64,000 bases of DNA. Source: Bacteroides_D sp963546395 (GTDB lineage Bacteria; Bacteroidota; Bacteroidia; Bacteroidales; CAJPTX01). Within the stretch, counting starts at the first letter, position 1. Each line of letters begins with the position of its first letter. The notes beneath the pieces are model-generated. The model was not told the DNA's origin and did no database searches. It saw only the letters and a program-made list of their open reading frames with translations. The stretch is from the NCBI GenBank assembly GCA_963546395.1, contig CAUUMS010000003.1:93062-157061 (forward strand), given 5' to 3'. Below, in pieces: positions 1-8,913 of the stretch. A program made the position numbers and the translations under genes.

Positions 1-147
1 CAGGATCTGCTGGCCTCGGGCGACATCGAGAGCATGCTGGTGGATCAGACGGATTCTATGTACCCCATGATAGGCACGGTGAGCCTGTATGTGCGGGCTG
101 GTGATCGGGAGTGTGCGCAACAACTATTGGAGGGCTTTCAGCATTGA
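1..147 (+). CDS. C-terminal part of a DUF2007-type small signal-transducing protein (partial)
   Basis: The first reading frame is open from base 1 and gives 48 residues before a TGA at 145-147. The tail (...MIGTVSLYVRAGD..., then AQQLLEGF) resembles the C-terminal half of DUF2007, a short ferredoxin-like-fold family of unknown role; the start lies outside the window. The stop overlaps the start of cdsA, so the two are probably co-transcribed and translationally coupled. The family call rests on a short stretch read by eye. Confidence 0.6.
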   Translation, partial: QDLLASGDIESMLVDQTDSMYPMIGTVSLYVRAGDRECAQQLLEGFQH

Positions 148-986
148 ATACATTCGCCAAGCGTGCGGTGAGCGGGATTCTGTTCGTGTCTCTCACGGCG
201 GCGTGCATACTGTTTAGCGGTTACACCTACGGGGCACTATTTCTGCTGCTGAGCCTGTTTTCGCTCAACGAGTTCTACCGCTTGGCAGAGAAGTTGCTGG
301 AGGCCCGAATTGATCGGGTACCCGGACTTGCGGTAGGAGGTTTGCTGTTCCTTCACAGCTTTGCTCAGCGGTTCTTTCCCGAGACGGGGGATCTGCATTC
401 CCTGATTCTGGTATTGCTCCTGGTGGGTATTGCTTGGACACCGGTGCGCGGAGTGCTGCGAGCTGATCATGGCTCATTCCTCAGCTGGGCCGGGCAGCTG
501 CTGGGCATTGTGTACGTGGCACTGCCTTTTGCCCTCACTACACACCTGGTTACGCCGGCTCCCCCTAGCTCAGGGCAGTACAGCGGAATGGTGTTGCTGC
601 TGGTGATGGCGTTCGTGTGGATAAATGACACTGGGGCGTACCTCTCGGGCTGGGCCTTCGGCCGGCACAAGATGATAGAGCGCATTTCTCCCAAGAAGAC
701 CTGGGAGGGGTTTGTAGGGGGCCTCGTGCTGTCCGCAGCGTTGGGTTGGGCAGCTGGGCATTTCCTGTGGGATGACAACGGCCTGCGCTGGCCATTGGTG
801 GCCCTGCTTACAGCCTTCTCCTCGGTGCTGGGCGACCTCATTGAATCGCTGCTGAAACGCAGTGTGGGGGTGAAGGATTCGGGGCGTTTTCTACCTGGGC
901 ACGGGGGGTTCCTGGATCGGTTCGATGCCATGCTGCTGGCTGTGCCCGTGGCAGTGGTTGCAACGAGGGTGCTCGTAGTCTCGTAG
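144..986 (+). CDS. cdsA: phosphatidate cytidylyltransferase
   Basis: Integral-membrane enzyme that makes CDP-diacylglycerol from phosphatidate and CTP, feeding phospholipid synthesis (pssA lies at 20487-21272). The C-terminal CTP_transf_1 signature is intact: SLLKR, KDSGRFLPGHGG and then DRFD, with hydrophobic segments before it. An upstream in-frame GTG at 111 exists, but I prefer TTG at 144. It overlaps the upstream TGA (TTGA), has GGAGG at 129-133 as ribosome binding site, and gives a protein beginning LNTFAKRAVSG, like family N-termini. That makes 280 residues, normal for CdsA. The start is an inference; the function is secure. Confidence 0.92.
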   Translation: MNTFAKRAVSGILFVSLTAACILFSGYTYGALFLLLSLFSLNEFYRLAEKLLEARIDRVPGLAVGGLLFLHSFAQRFFPETGDLHSLILVLLLVGIAWTPVRGVLRADHGSFLSWAGQLLGIVYVALPFALTTHLVTPAPPSSGQYSGMVLLLVMAFVWINDTGAYLSGWAFGRHKMIERISPKKTWEGFVGGLVLSAALGWAAGHFLWDDNGLRWPLVALLTAFSSVLGDLIESLLKRSVGVKDSGRFLPGHGGFLDRFDAMLLAVPVAVVATRVLVVS

Positions 987-1197
987 TGGCACTACGCATG
1001 TGTGTGAAAAGGCCTGAGGGATAGCCTTGGGCGAGGGAGACGTGGTGCTTCCGTGCATGGTGAGGTAACTTGCAAGGGCCAGTTTACGTTATGGTGCTAA
1101 CGGGCCGACTCTCCGTGTGCGATTTTTTGAAGGGATTCCCTGGTAATTAGGCTAGGTGCAGGGCGGGATGCGAAGAGGGGTCGGGGAATAAAATCGT

Positions 1198-1205
1198 TAC
1201 CTTTG
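1198..1205 (+). promoter_or_regulatory. Bacteroidota -7 element (TACCTTTG)
   Basis: TACCTTTG matches the Bacteroidota sigma-ABfr consensus TAnnTTTG and lies 28 bases before the next start codon. No good TTTG -33 box is visible at the expected distance. It probably drives the five-gene run that ends with relA. Confidence 0.6.
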
Positions 1206-1233
1206 CCCGGTGTGATGGATAGGGATTTAAGAG

Positions 1234-2184
1234 ATGTTTTCAAAGAATAGGCTTTGCGCAACACTCGGGATAGAGTATCCCGTTTTGCAGGGTGGCATGG
1301 TGTGGTGCAGCGGCTGGCGTTTGGCTGCCGCGGTGTCTCAGGCCGGCGGACTTGGAGTATTGGGCTCGGGGTCGATGACTCCCGAGCTGCTGCGTGAGCA
1401 TATCGCCAAGCTACGTGAGGCTACGGATAAGCCGTTTGGGGTAAATGTGCCGCTGCTATACTCCTCGGCCGAGGAGTGCGCGCGCATTTGCATCGAGGAG
1501 AAGGTGCCGGTGCTTATCACATCGGCCGGATCGCCCAGCGTGTGGACGGCTAAGGCGCATGACGCAGGGCTAAAGGTGGGACACGTAGTGGCCAATGTGC
1601 GCTTTGCCCAGAAGGCCGAGTCCGCAGGTGTGGATTTCATTGTGGCTGAGGGCGTAGAGGCTGGAGGGCATGATGGGGTAGAGGAGCTGACCACGCTAGT
1701 TTTAGCCCAGATGGTGCTACCACATGTGGGGATACCCGTGGCACTGGCTGGCGGATTCCGTGATGGCAATGGGCTTGCAGCGGCATTAGCTCTGGGGGCT
1801 GATGGTATCCAGATTGGGAGCCGCTTTGCCTGCACAGTTGAGTCGTCGGCCCATGGGTCATTCAAGCAGCATCTGCTCGAGGTGGGGCGAATTGGCACCA
1901 TGCTCACAGGTCGCGGATGGGGGCCCACACGTATGGTGCGCAACGCTTTTTGCGATGAGCTGCTAAAGCGTGAGTACTCGGGTGCCTCGCAGCAAGATCA
2001 GCTCGCATTCATAGGGACTGGGCGTGCCCGCCGGGGTATGTTTGAGGGCAATCTGGAGGAGGGCGAGCTGGAGATTGGCCAGATAGCGGCGACATTTACG
2101 GATGTCCCCACCGTGCAGCAAGTCTTTGACGATATCAAGGCAACATTTCAGCAGGCACTGGGACGGCTTGGGAATGCCCGCTGA
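1234..2184 (+). CDS. FMN-dependent nitronate monooxygenase / FabK-type enoyl-ACP reductase family protein
   Basis: A 316-residue TIM-barrel flavoprotein of the 2-nitropropane dioxygenase family. Visible features are the N-terminal YPVLQGGM, the AGGH motif at residues 143-146 with the family His146, and the FMN phosphate-binding stretch GADGIQIGSRF near residue 190. Close relatives in Bacteroidota are usually labelled nitronate monooxygenase. The same fold includes FabK, an enoyl-ACP reductase of fatty-acid synthesis, and sequence reading alone does not separate the two. It is the first gene of a tight run; the M16 gene starts 9 bases after its stop. Confidence 0.8.
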   Translation: MFSKNRLCATLGIEYPVLQGGMVWCSGWRLAAAVSQAGGLGVLGSGSMTPELLREHIAKLREATDKPFGVNVPLLYSSAEECARICIEEKVPVLITSAGSPSVWTAKAHDAGLKVGHVVANVRFAQKAESAGVDFIVAEGVEAGGHDGVEELTTLVLAQMVLPHVGIPVALAGGFRDGNGLAAALALGADGIQIGSRFACTVESSAHGSFKQHLLEVGRIGTMLTGRGWGPTRMVRNAFCDELLKREYSGASQQDQLAFIGTGRARRGMFEGNLEEGELEIGQIAATFTDVPTVQQVFDDIKATFQQALGRLGNAR

Positions 2185-2193
2185 CGAGAGAGT

Positions 2194-3426
2194 ATGATAC
2201 CCTTCGAACGATTCACATTGTCCAATGGGCTCCGTGTTGTGGTGAACACGGATGTGCGAACGCCGCTCGTGGCGATGTCGCTCATGTACGATGTGGGATC
2301 ACGGGATGAGGATGTTAGCGCCACGGGGTTTGCGCATCTGTTCGAACACCTGATGTTCGGGGGGAGTGTTAATGTCCCGAATTTTGACACCCCCTTGCAG
2401 CTGGCTGGGGGCGTAAGCAATGCGTACACATCCAGTGATGTGACGTGTTTCTACTGCGTGCTGCCCGCTGAGAACGTGGAGACGGCATTCTGGCTTGAGA
2501 GCGATCGGATGCTGTCATTGGCATTCACGCCCAAGAGCCTGGAGGTGCAGCGTAAAGTCGTTATCGAGGAATTTAAGCAGACGCACCTCAATGCGCCGTA
2601 CGGTGATGTGTCGCATCTGCTACTGGATTTGGCCTACAAGGTACACCCGTACCGCTGGCCTACGATAGGCCTGGAGGTGCAGCACATAGAGCAGGCAACG
2701 ATGGAGCAGGTGCGTGAGTTCTTTTTTGCGCACTACGCCCCGAATAATGCCGTGCTCGCCCTCTCGGGGAATATCACTGCGGAGCGTGCTGCCGAATTGG
2801 CTGAGAAGTGGTTTGCCCCGGTACCACGGCGGCAAGTGATGTCTAGGCATCTTCCGCAGGAGCCGGCGCAGGCAGGGTTACGAGTATCGGAGGTGCATCG
2901 AGATGTGCCGGCGGATGCCGTCTTCATGGCCTTCCACATGTGCGATCGCCTGGGAGCAGATTACCCGATCTGCGATATCATCAGCGACGTGCTGTCGAAT
3001 GGGCGTAGCGCACGTTTCCCCATTCGGCTCGTGGCGCAGAAGCAGCTGTTCTCATCGGCTGAAGCGTCGGTGCTTGGCTCTGTGGATCCGGGTCTGCTGA
3101 TGGTGAGCGGAATGCTGAATCCCGGGGTCACCTTTGAGCAGGCTGAGGAAGCCATCTGGACTGAGCTGGCCGACTTGCGAACGGTCACAGCAGAGGAGGT
3201 GCTCAAGGTGCAGAATAAATTCGTGGCGGGGATCACATTTGAGGAGATCTCAGCGCATGCTCGCTCGTTGACGCTGGCAGAGTTTGAGCTTCTGGGGGAT
3301 GCCCACATGGCTAACGCACGAGAGAGCACACAACGTCGGGTCTCGCACCAGGATGTGATACGCTGTGCGGCTGAGATTCTACGCCCAGAGAATTGTTCCA
3401 TATTGCGTTACCACGCTAATGCATGA
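2194..3426 (+). CDS. M16 family zinc peptidase, catalytic member
   Basis: A 410-residue insulinase/pitrilysin-like protein. The inverted zinc motif HLFEH is at residues 48-52 and the downstream glutamate ligand sits in VVIEEF (E125/E126), so the zinc site looks complete. No signal peptide is evident at the start MIPFERFTLSNG, which suggests the cytoplasm. Its stop overlaps the start of the next gene, a second M16 protein without the zinc motif. This arrangement is typical of two-subunit M16B peptidases, where one subunit supplies zinc and the other supplies substrate-binding R/Y residues. The substrate is unknown. Confidence 0.88.
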   Translation: MIPFERFTLSNGLRVVVNTDVRTPLVAMSLMYDVGSRDEDVSATGFAHLFEHLMFGGSVNVPNFDTPLQLAGGVSNAYTSSDVTCFYCVLPAENVETAFWLESDRMLSLAFTPKSLEVQRKVVIEEFKQTHLNAPYGDVSHLLLDLAYKVHPYRWPTIGLEVQHIEQATMEQVREFFFAHYAPNNAVLALSGNITAERAAELAEKWFAPVPRRQVMSRHLPQEPAQAGLRVSEVHRDVPADAVFMAFHMCDRLGADYPICDIISDVLSNGRSARFPIRLVAQKQLFSSAEASVLGSVDPGLLMVSGMLNPGVTFEQAEEAIWTELADLRTVTAEEVLKVQNKFVAGITFEEISAHARSLTLAEFELLGDAHMANARESTQRRVSHQDVIRCAAEILRPENCSILRYHANA

Positions 3427-4774
3427 TGCCACAGTGCCTGCGGTAGGATTGGACAGGAAGACGGCCCCACCTCTCCACTGGGGTGAGCGGGTGGACGTGC
3501 CCGCATACATTAGGCAGACCCTGCCCAATGGTGTTGAGCTGTGCTCGGTATTTGGGGCAGGGGATCCGGCCGTTAGGCTCATGCTCTACTTCCCGGTGGA
3601 TCCACATAGGAGCTATCCACCATTGTGCAGGATGGCTGCGATGGAGCTCATGCCACGGGGCACAGTGAGACGGAGTGAACAGCAGGTTTTTGATGCGATG
3701 GATTCCTGGGGCGCGATGCTCCAGTGTGATTCCACGCACGATTACTGCCTTATCTCCCTACAGTGCCTCAGGGATAGGTTTGCCGAATCACTGGATCTGC
3801 TCTACGAGATATTGACCGAGCCGGCTTACGCCGAGGAAGAGCTTCGGAGTTGGCAATTGGATCGTAAGGTCTCATTGCAGGCCTCACTACAGCAACCTAG
3901 CACACTGGCGACTCGGGGTGTATTTCAGAGTCTGTTCCCGGATGGGCACCCGTACGGGTGTTTCGCTGTACCTGATGATTGTGACAGGCTGACGGGCGAT
4001 GTGCTGCGGGAATTCCATGCGCACTACATCGGCTCGGTTAATTGTACCCTGATTTATACTGGTGCCCAGGACGATGAGATCTTGGATTGCATCAAGAGCA
4101 AATTGGGGACATCGACCTGGGGGCAAGCTCAGCGGAGCCTCACCGATAATGGTATCTGGCCTAGTGGCAGCGGTGAGCCGCTGGTGAAGACTGTATCTGT
4201 GCAGCAGAATCAGGCTGCGGTTCGATTGGGGAGGCTGTTGCCAGCACGAACGCATTTGGATTACGTACCTCTCGATGCTGCCGTCACGTTGCTCGGAGGC
4301 TACTTCGGAAGCCGGCTGATTTCCAATCTGCGGGAGGAGCATGGATTCACGTATGGGGTGTCAGCCTTTATCTCTTTCCGGCGGCATGGTATTTTGGTAC
4401 AGATATACTCTGAGATAGGGAACCAGTACCTCGTGGAGGCTGTATGCCAAATCCAGTACGAGCTCGAACGGCTTCAGCATGAGGTTCCCTCGGAGGAGGA
4501 ATTGGATGAGGTGAAGGCCAGCATGCTGGGAGAGGCATTGCGTCGCTATGACGGGGCATTCCGTTCGGCATCGGCCCTATTGCCGCAGATTGTGTTCCCC
4601 ACGTTGCCAGCCACTTACCCTGCTGAGAGACTGCAAGCTTTGTGGAATCTCACTGGAGAGGATTTTAGTGCAGTTGCCAAGGAGTGGCTTTCGCCATCCG
4701 ATTTCACGCTGAGCGTGTCGGGGGCGGCTGATGTGATAGATCCCGTGCAATGGCCTACGAGCTGTGCACAGTAG
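3419..4774 (+). CDS. M16 family peptidase-like protein, non-catalytic partner
   Basis: A 451-residue M16 protein starting at ATG 3419, eight bases inside the preceding M16 gene (stop 3424-3426), so translational coupling is likely. Where HxxEH should be it reads RMAAMEL, so the zinc ligands are missing. The C-terminal half keeps the R/Y-type segment SRLISNLREEHGFTYG. In two-subunit M16B enzymes the zinc-less subunit has exactly this motif and completes the active site, so it is probably the obligate partner of the protein at 2194-3426. A longer in-frame start at 3365 lies deep inside the upstream gene and is not favoured. Confidence 0.85.
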   Translation: MHDATVPAVGLDRKTAPPLHWGERVDVPAYIRQTLPNGVELCSVFGAGDPAVRLMLYFPVDPHRSYPPLCRMAAMELMPRGTVRRSEQQVFDAMDSWGAMLQCDSTHDYCLISLQCLRDRFAESLDLLYEILTEPAYAEEELRSWQLDRKVSLQASLQQPSTLATRGVFQSLFPDGHPYGCFAVPDDCDRLTGDVLREFHAHYIGSVNCTLIYTGAQDDEILDCIKSKLGTSTWGQAQRSLTDNGIWPSGSGEPLVKTVSVQQNQAAVRLGRLLPARTHLDYVPLDAAVTLLGGYFGSRLISNLREEHGFTYGVSAFISFRRHGILVQIYSEIGNQYLVEAVCQIQYELERLQHEVPSEEELDEVKASMLGEALRRYDGAFRSASALLPQIVFPTLPATYPAERLQALWNLTGEDFSAVAKEWLSPSDFTLSVSGAADVIDPVQWPTSCAQ

Positions 4775-4789
4775 GATGTACGTGTTGAG

Positions 4790-4795
4790 AGGAGG
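4790..4795 (+). promoter_or_regulatory. Shine-Dalgarno site deciding the start at 4803
   Basis: AGGAGG ends seven bases before ATG 4803. This supports that start over an in-frame GTG at 4764 and places the signal peptide at the N-terminus. Such a strong Shine-Dalgarno is uncommon in this window. Confidence 0.7.
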
Positions 4796-4802
4796 TAATA
4801 CC

Positions 4803-6419
4803 ATGCGTATTCAGCGAACGATGCAAAGACTCTATTCCGTGGCCAGCCATTTGCAGCTGGTAATATTGCTGCTGGGGACTCTCGCCTCGTTTGCGCAGGG
4901 CCCAGTGGCCGATACAAAACCTCGTACGCCAACCCTTGTGCGTACCATCGTCAATCCCACCACGGGCGCAGTGACGATAGAGTGGAAAGCAGCCCCCTCT
5001 ACACCCAATGCGCCGAATGCCACCGGCTATATCATCTACAAGCGGGTGAAAAATGCAGCGGGCATCGAGCAAAATGTCGTGGTAGAAGAGGTGGATGCTA
5101 CCACATTTAGCTACGAGGATCTCAATGCTAAGGCTAATGAGGGGTCTGTGACGTATGCCATTGCGGCCAAAGGGCCAGATGAGCCAAGTGCGCTCACAGA
5201 TTATCACCACACGATCTTCGTGAAGCTGGAGTACGAGGAGTGCCGTGACCGGGTCAAGCTTAGCTGGAATCCCTACGGAGGATGGGGCAACCGCGTGGAG
5301 CAGTACGTCATATACGGTGGCTCCAGCGCGGCCTGGGAAGATTTCACCCCTATCAAAGAGCTTAAGGGGATCGAGACGGAGTACACGTTCTCGGTGCCGG
5401 TTAATAAGCAGCTCTACTATTATATCCACGCAAAGCGGAAAGGGGCTGACGACATCACGCGGTCTAATCTGGTAATGGTACGCACGCGCGAGCAACGCCT
5501 CCCTAGCAAGCTGGTAGTGGATACCATCTTTGGTCTCCCGCAGGCCAATCGTGTGACCTTTACAATTGACTCCACCTCGCGGTTGGCGTATTATAAAATG
5601 GTGCGCACCGATACCGAGAAAGAGCTGCAAGGGAAGCTAAACTCGGTGGAGGTGGCACGGTTCACATCGGCTAAGCTTACATCGATTTTGGACACCGTGA
5701 ATGGGAGGGATATCCAGGTTCGCAGGAGATTTTATCACCTCGAGGCAGTTGATGACTGCGGCGAAGTCGTGGACACGTCCCGCGCTGTGAATAGCATCAC
5801 CCTCCGCGTGCTCCATAAGAACAAGGAGGTGACCGTCACCTGGGACGAGCTGCATCTTTTGTCAGGGAATACAGCCGAGTATCGGATCTACAGGAAGGCA
5901 CTCGTGGGCAATACCTCGCCCAACGAGGATGGGGATGAGATAGCCACCGTGCACAGCTGGGAGCCCCTTATCTACAAGGACGACCTGTCCTCGTACAAGG
6001 GAAAGGGATCCTCGGGGCGTTTCTGCTATTACATCAAAGGCTGGGAGCTGAAGGGCCAGGAGCGAATACGCTTGAGTATCTCCAGTGAGCAATGCACCAA
6101 GCTCAGACCGCAGGTGCTTTTGCCCACGGCCATTGCGCCGCTAGAGCGAGGGGTCGTGAATCCGTTCACCACGAACACGCGTAACGTCTTCCGGCCTGTG
6201 ACCTCGTACAAGTCCAAGTTTAAGCTCATCGTTTACAACCGCCAGGGGGCCGTCATCTACACGGGTGATAATGTGGGCTGGAATGGCACTCTGGCCGATG
6301 GATCGTATGCGCCAGAGGGGGCCTACATCTACCGTATCGAGATCCTCTCGGAGGAGTACAGTCCGCAGGTAGAGACCGGCTCATTCATGGTAGTCTACCC
6401 CGAGAAGCAAAACAAGTGA
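4803..6419 (+). CDS. exported protein with fibronectin-type domains and a T9SS type B (gliding-associated) C-terminal domain
   Basis: A 538-residue protein. A hydrophobic signal segment (LVILLLGTLASFAQG) ends near residue 32. The middle is a series of beta-sandwich repeats that look like fibronectin type III (TGYIIYKRVK, EQYVIYGG and AEYRIYRKA at similar spacing). The last ~70 residues (FKLIVYNRQGAVIYTG..., WNGTLADG, GAYIYRIE) match the gliding motility-associated CTD that marks type B substrates of T9SS. It is therefore probably secreted or surface-anchored. It sits between the M16 pair (28 bases upstream) and relA (4 bases downstream), an unexpected operon for a surface protein. Its ligand is not evident. 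Confidence 0.8.
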   Translation: MRIQRTMQRLYSVASHLQLVILLLGTLASFAQGPVADTKPRTPTLVRTIVNPTTGAVTIEWKAAPSTPNAPNATGYIIYKRVKNAAGIEQNVVVEEVDATTFSYEDLNAKANEGSVTYAIAAKGPDEPSALTDYHHTIFVKLEYEECRDRVKLSWNPYGGWGNRVEQYVIYGGSSAAWEDFTPIKELKGIETEYTFSVPVNKQLYYYIHAKRKGADDITRSNLVMVRTREQRLPSKLVVDTIFGLPQANRVTFTIDSTSRLAYYKMVRTDTEKELQGKLNSVEVARFTSAKLTSILDTVNGRDIQVRRRFYHLEAVDDCGEVVDTSRAVNSITLRVLHKNKEVTVTWDELHLLSGNTAEYRIYRKALVGNTSPNEDGDEIATVHSWEPLIYKDDLSSYKGKGSSGRFCYYIKGWELKGQERIRLSISSEQCTKLRPQVLLPTAIAPLERGVVNPFTTNTRNVFRPVTSYKSKFKLIVYNRQGAVIYTGDNVGWNGTLADGSYAPEGAYIYRIEILSEEYSPQVETGSFMVVYPEKQNK

Positions 6420-6423
6420 GGCC

Positions 6424-8646
6424 ATGGCTGTGGATGCGGCAGCAGAGGTCGTCATACAGCGTGAGTTTGATGACCTGCTAAAGTCGCTCACGCTGAGCGG
6501 CGAGCCCAAGGATGTAGATCTGGTTCGCCGTGCCTTTGAGTTGGCCAAAGAGGCGCACGGGCAAGTTGTGCGCCGTTCGGGCGAGCCGTATATCCTGCAC
6601 CCCATTGCAGTAGCTAAAATCGTCTCTCGTCTCATCCCGGGCGATACCGAGTCCGTGGTATGCGCCCTGCTGCACGATGTGGTGGAGGACACTCCGTACA
6701 CCGTGGAGGATATCAAGGAGCGATTTAGCCCCACGGTGGCCAATATCGTCGATGGCCTCACGAAGATGGAGGAGCTGGCCCAGGAGGGCGAGACCCTCCA
6801 GGTGGTCAACTTCCAAAAGCTGCTGTTGACCATCGAGGACGATGTGCGGACGATCATCATCAAGCTGGCCGATCGGCTGCACAACATGCGCACGCTCGAT
6901 TCCATGCCGCCTGACAAGCAGCGAAAAATAGCCAGCGAGACCACCTATTTCTACGCCCCTATTGCCAATCGGCTTGGTCTGTACAACATCAAGACCGAGC
7001 TTGAGGATCTGAGCTTCCGGTACCGGAATCCGGCCGAGTACGAGGATATACATCGCAAGAGCTGCCGGAGCCGGGAGCAGCTCAACAATCAGATTAGCAG
7101 CTTCGCGCTCCCCATCATGGAGCGTCTCACCCGCAATGGCATTCAGTACAGCGTGGAGGGACGCCCGAAATCCATCTTCTCCATTTGGAAGAAGATGCAG
7201 CGCAAGCACATCGCCTTTGAGGAGATATACGATCTCCTCGCCATGCGGATCATCTTCACCCCTATACCCGATATACCCGAGAAGACGCAGTGCTGGTTCA
7301 TTTACACGCTCATCACCGAAATTTACCCCGTCCAGATAGAGCGGACGCGTGACTGGGTGACGACCCCGAAGGTGAATGGCTACGAGGCGTTGCACTGCAC
7401 ATTACTCGGGCGGCATGGTGACTGGGTAGAGGTGCAGATACGGACGGTGCGCATGAATGAGGTCGCCGAGCGTGGCGTGGCAGCCCACTGGAAGTATAAG
7501 GGCGAGGATCCTACGAACGTGGCGCGCATGCGGACGGATATCCGTCAGGCTTATGCAGCACCGCACGGTGGGGCCACTGACTTCCTATCCAACATTCGGA
7601 CAAACATACTCACCCCTCAGATCACAGTCTACGATACGGATAAGAAGCCGTACCAGCTAGAGAGGGGAGCCACAGTGCTCGATTTTGCCTATGCCGTCTC
7701 ATCCACCATGGGTGGGCGAGCCATTGGCGCCATGGTCAATGGGCAGCTCACGAACCTTGATCATGCCCTGCATGGGGGAGATGCGGTGGAGATTCTGACG
7801 GCTCAGTCGCAGCATCCCACGCGCAAGTGGCTCGATTACGTGCGGACGGCCAAGGCGCAGAACTGCATCTCACAGAGCTTAGCCGACCAGTATGCGCTCC
7901 TCATAGATAACGGGAGCCTGCGTGTCAAGTCTATATTCGATGAGCTCGGCATCACCTATTCAAGACCCCAGTTGCTGCGTATTATCCCATCGTTTCACGT
8001 TGACACGCTGAACGAATTCTACGCCGGTATTGCACAAGGCACCATCAATCCCTACATCCTGAGGCGTAGGCTGTCGTGGCTGAAGCATGGTCGCTACTTC
8101 CGTTACCGGATGCGCATGATCCAGCGTTCTGTCCATCGCCACCCAGCTGCCGAGCCCGTGGTGGATGACACGTTGGCTCCGCTGCACGTCTCACCCAGCA
8201 CCGAGCAAGCTGGCGCAACGGTAGAGTATAGGCAATCCCCGTGCTGTACTGCCCTTCCGGGTGATGAGGTGGTAGGCTACAAGCGTCCTGACGGGGTAGT
8301 GAGCGTCCACAAGGTCTCTTGCCCCGAGGCCGTGAGGCTTATGGCCCAGCAAGCCAGCAGCATCGTTCCTGTGCATTGGACTACCGATCCACGCCACCGA
8401 TACATTGCCCACTTCTTCATCTCAGGAGGCGACCGTAAGGGATTGCTGGCCGACACATTTAGCACGCTGGGCGACTCGCTAGGGCTCAACATCACTCGGG
8501 TGAATATGCGGAGTGACGGCACAGCGTTTCGCGGTGTCATCTCCCTAGAGGTTCGCGATCTCAATGAGATCAACGTGGCCCTTCAGCGCACCAATGCCCT
8601 GCGAGGCATTCGCCGCGTCTACCGGCTCGACAACGAGCAAGTTTAG
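6424..8646 (+). CDS. bifunctional (p)ppGpp synthetase/hydrolase, RelA/SpoT family
   Basis: A 740-residue long RSH protein controlling the stringent response. The N-terminal HD hydrolase domain is intact (H59, HDVVED at 84-89, then KLADRLHNMRT). The synthetase domain has GRPKS near 246, R307-T-R-D310 in the place of the RxKD motif that in known RSH enzymes correlates with bifunctionality, then TTPKVNGYEALH and WVEVQIRT. It continues with TGS (about 395-455), a cysteine-containing helical/ZBD region (SPCC...VSCPEA) and a C-terminal ACT domain. Both activities are therefore expected. The start codon follows the upstream stop by four bases, making this the last gene of the run from 1234. Confidence 0.93.
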   Translation: MAVDAAAEVVIQREFDDLLKSLTLSGEPKDVDLVRRAFELAKEAHGQVVRRSGEPYILHPIAVAKIVSRLIPGDTESVVCALLHDVVEDTPYTVEDIKERFSPTVANIVDGLTKMEELAQEGETLQVVNFQKLLLTIEDDVRTIIIKLADRLHNMRTLDSMPPDKQRKIASETTYFYAPIANRLGLYNIKTELEDLSFRYRNPAEYEDIHRKSCRSREQLNNQISSFALPIMERLTRNGIQYSVEGRPKSIFSIWKKMQRKHIAFEEIYDLLAMRIIFTPIPDIPEKTQCWFIYTLITEIYPVQIERTRDWVTTPKVNGYEALHCTLLGRHGDWVEVQIRTVRMNEVAERGVAAHWKYKGEDPTNVARMRTDIRQAYAAPHGGATDFLSNIRTNILTPQITVYDTDKKPYQLERGATVLDFAYAVSSTMGGRAIGAMVNGQLTNLDHALHGGDAVEILTAQSQHPTRKWLDYVRTAKAQNCISQSLADQYALLIDNGSLRVKSIFDELGITYSRPQLLRIIPSFHVDTLNEFYAGIAQGTINPYILRRRLSWLKHGRYFRYRMRMIQRSVHRHPAAEPVVDDTLAPLHVSPSTEQAGATVEYRQSPCCTALPGDEVVGYKRPDGVVSVHKVSCPEAVRLMAQQASSIVPVHWTTDPRHRYIAHFFISGGDRKGLLADTFSTLGDSLGLNITRVNMRSDGTAFRGVISLEVRDLNEINVALQRTNALRGIRRVYRLDNEQV

Positions 8647-8840
8647 CCTTACCGTCTGAGTTCCATCTCTGGCGCAGGCCCGTATCGTTGGGCTCAGCAA
8701 GAGCTGTCCTCGTGCCACTCGAGTCGTGTGGCGCAGGGTGGCATGGCTCTCGTCGCACCCATCGGTTTACCCCTTTGACCTCTTCGTGCGCATCGTCCCG
8801 TGGTAGCTGGGGCGTATCGTTGCGGGAGGGGTGTATAAGC

Positions 8841-8881
8841 AGAGGGGTCAAGGGTGTATGATACACACCCTTGACCCCTCT
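8841..8881. terminator. long perfect hairpin, bidirectional terminator between relA and dsbD
   Basis: Arms of 17 bases (8841-8857 and 8865-8881) are exactly complementary around a 7-base loop. It lies between the convergent relA (+) and dsbD (-) genes, about 200 bases after relA and 32 before the dsbD stop. There is no long T-run, so the role is inferred from position and stability. The rest of 8647-8913 holds nothing I recognise. Confidence 0.65.
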
Positions 8882-8913
8882 ATTACGTTGCTCGCCTAGT
8901 GCGGCGAGGTGAA

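Noticed and set aside
4755..5630. 291-codon open frame on the minus strand opposite the T9SS type B gene
   Set aside because: It lies entirely antisense to a gene with clear domains, and its translation shows no family features; GC-rich third positions create such frames.
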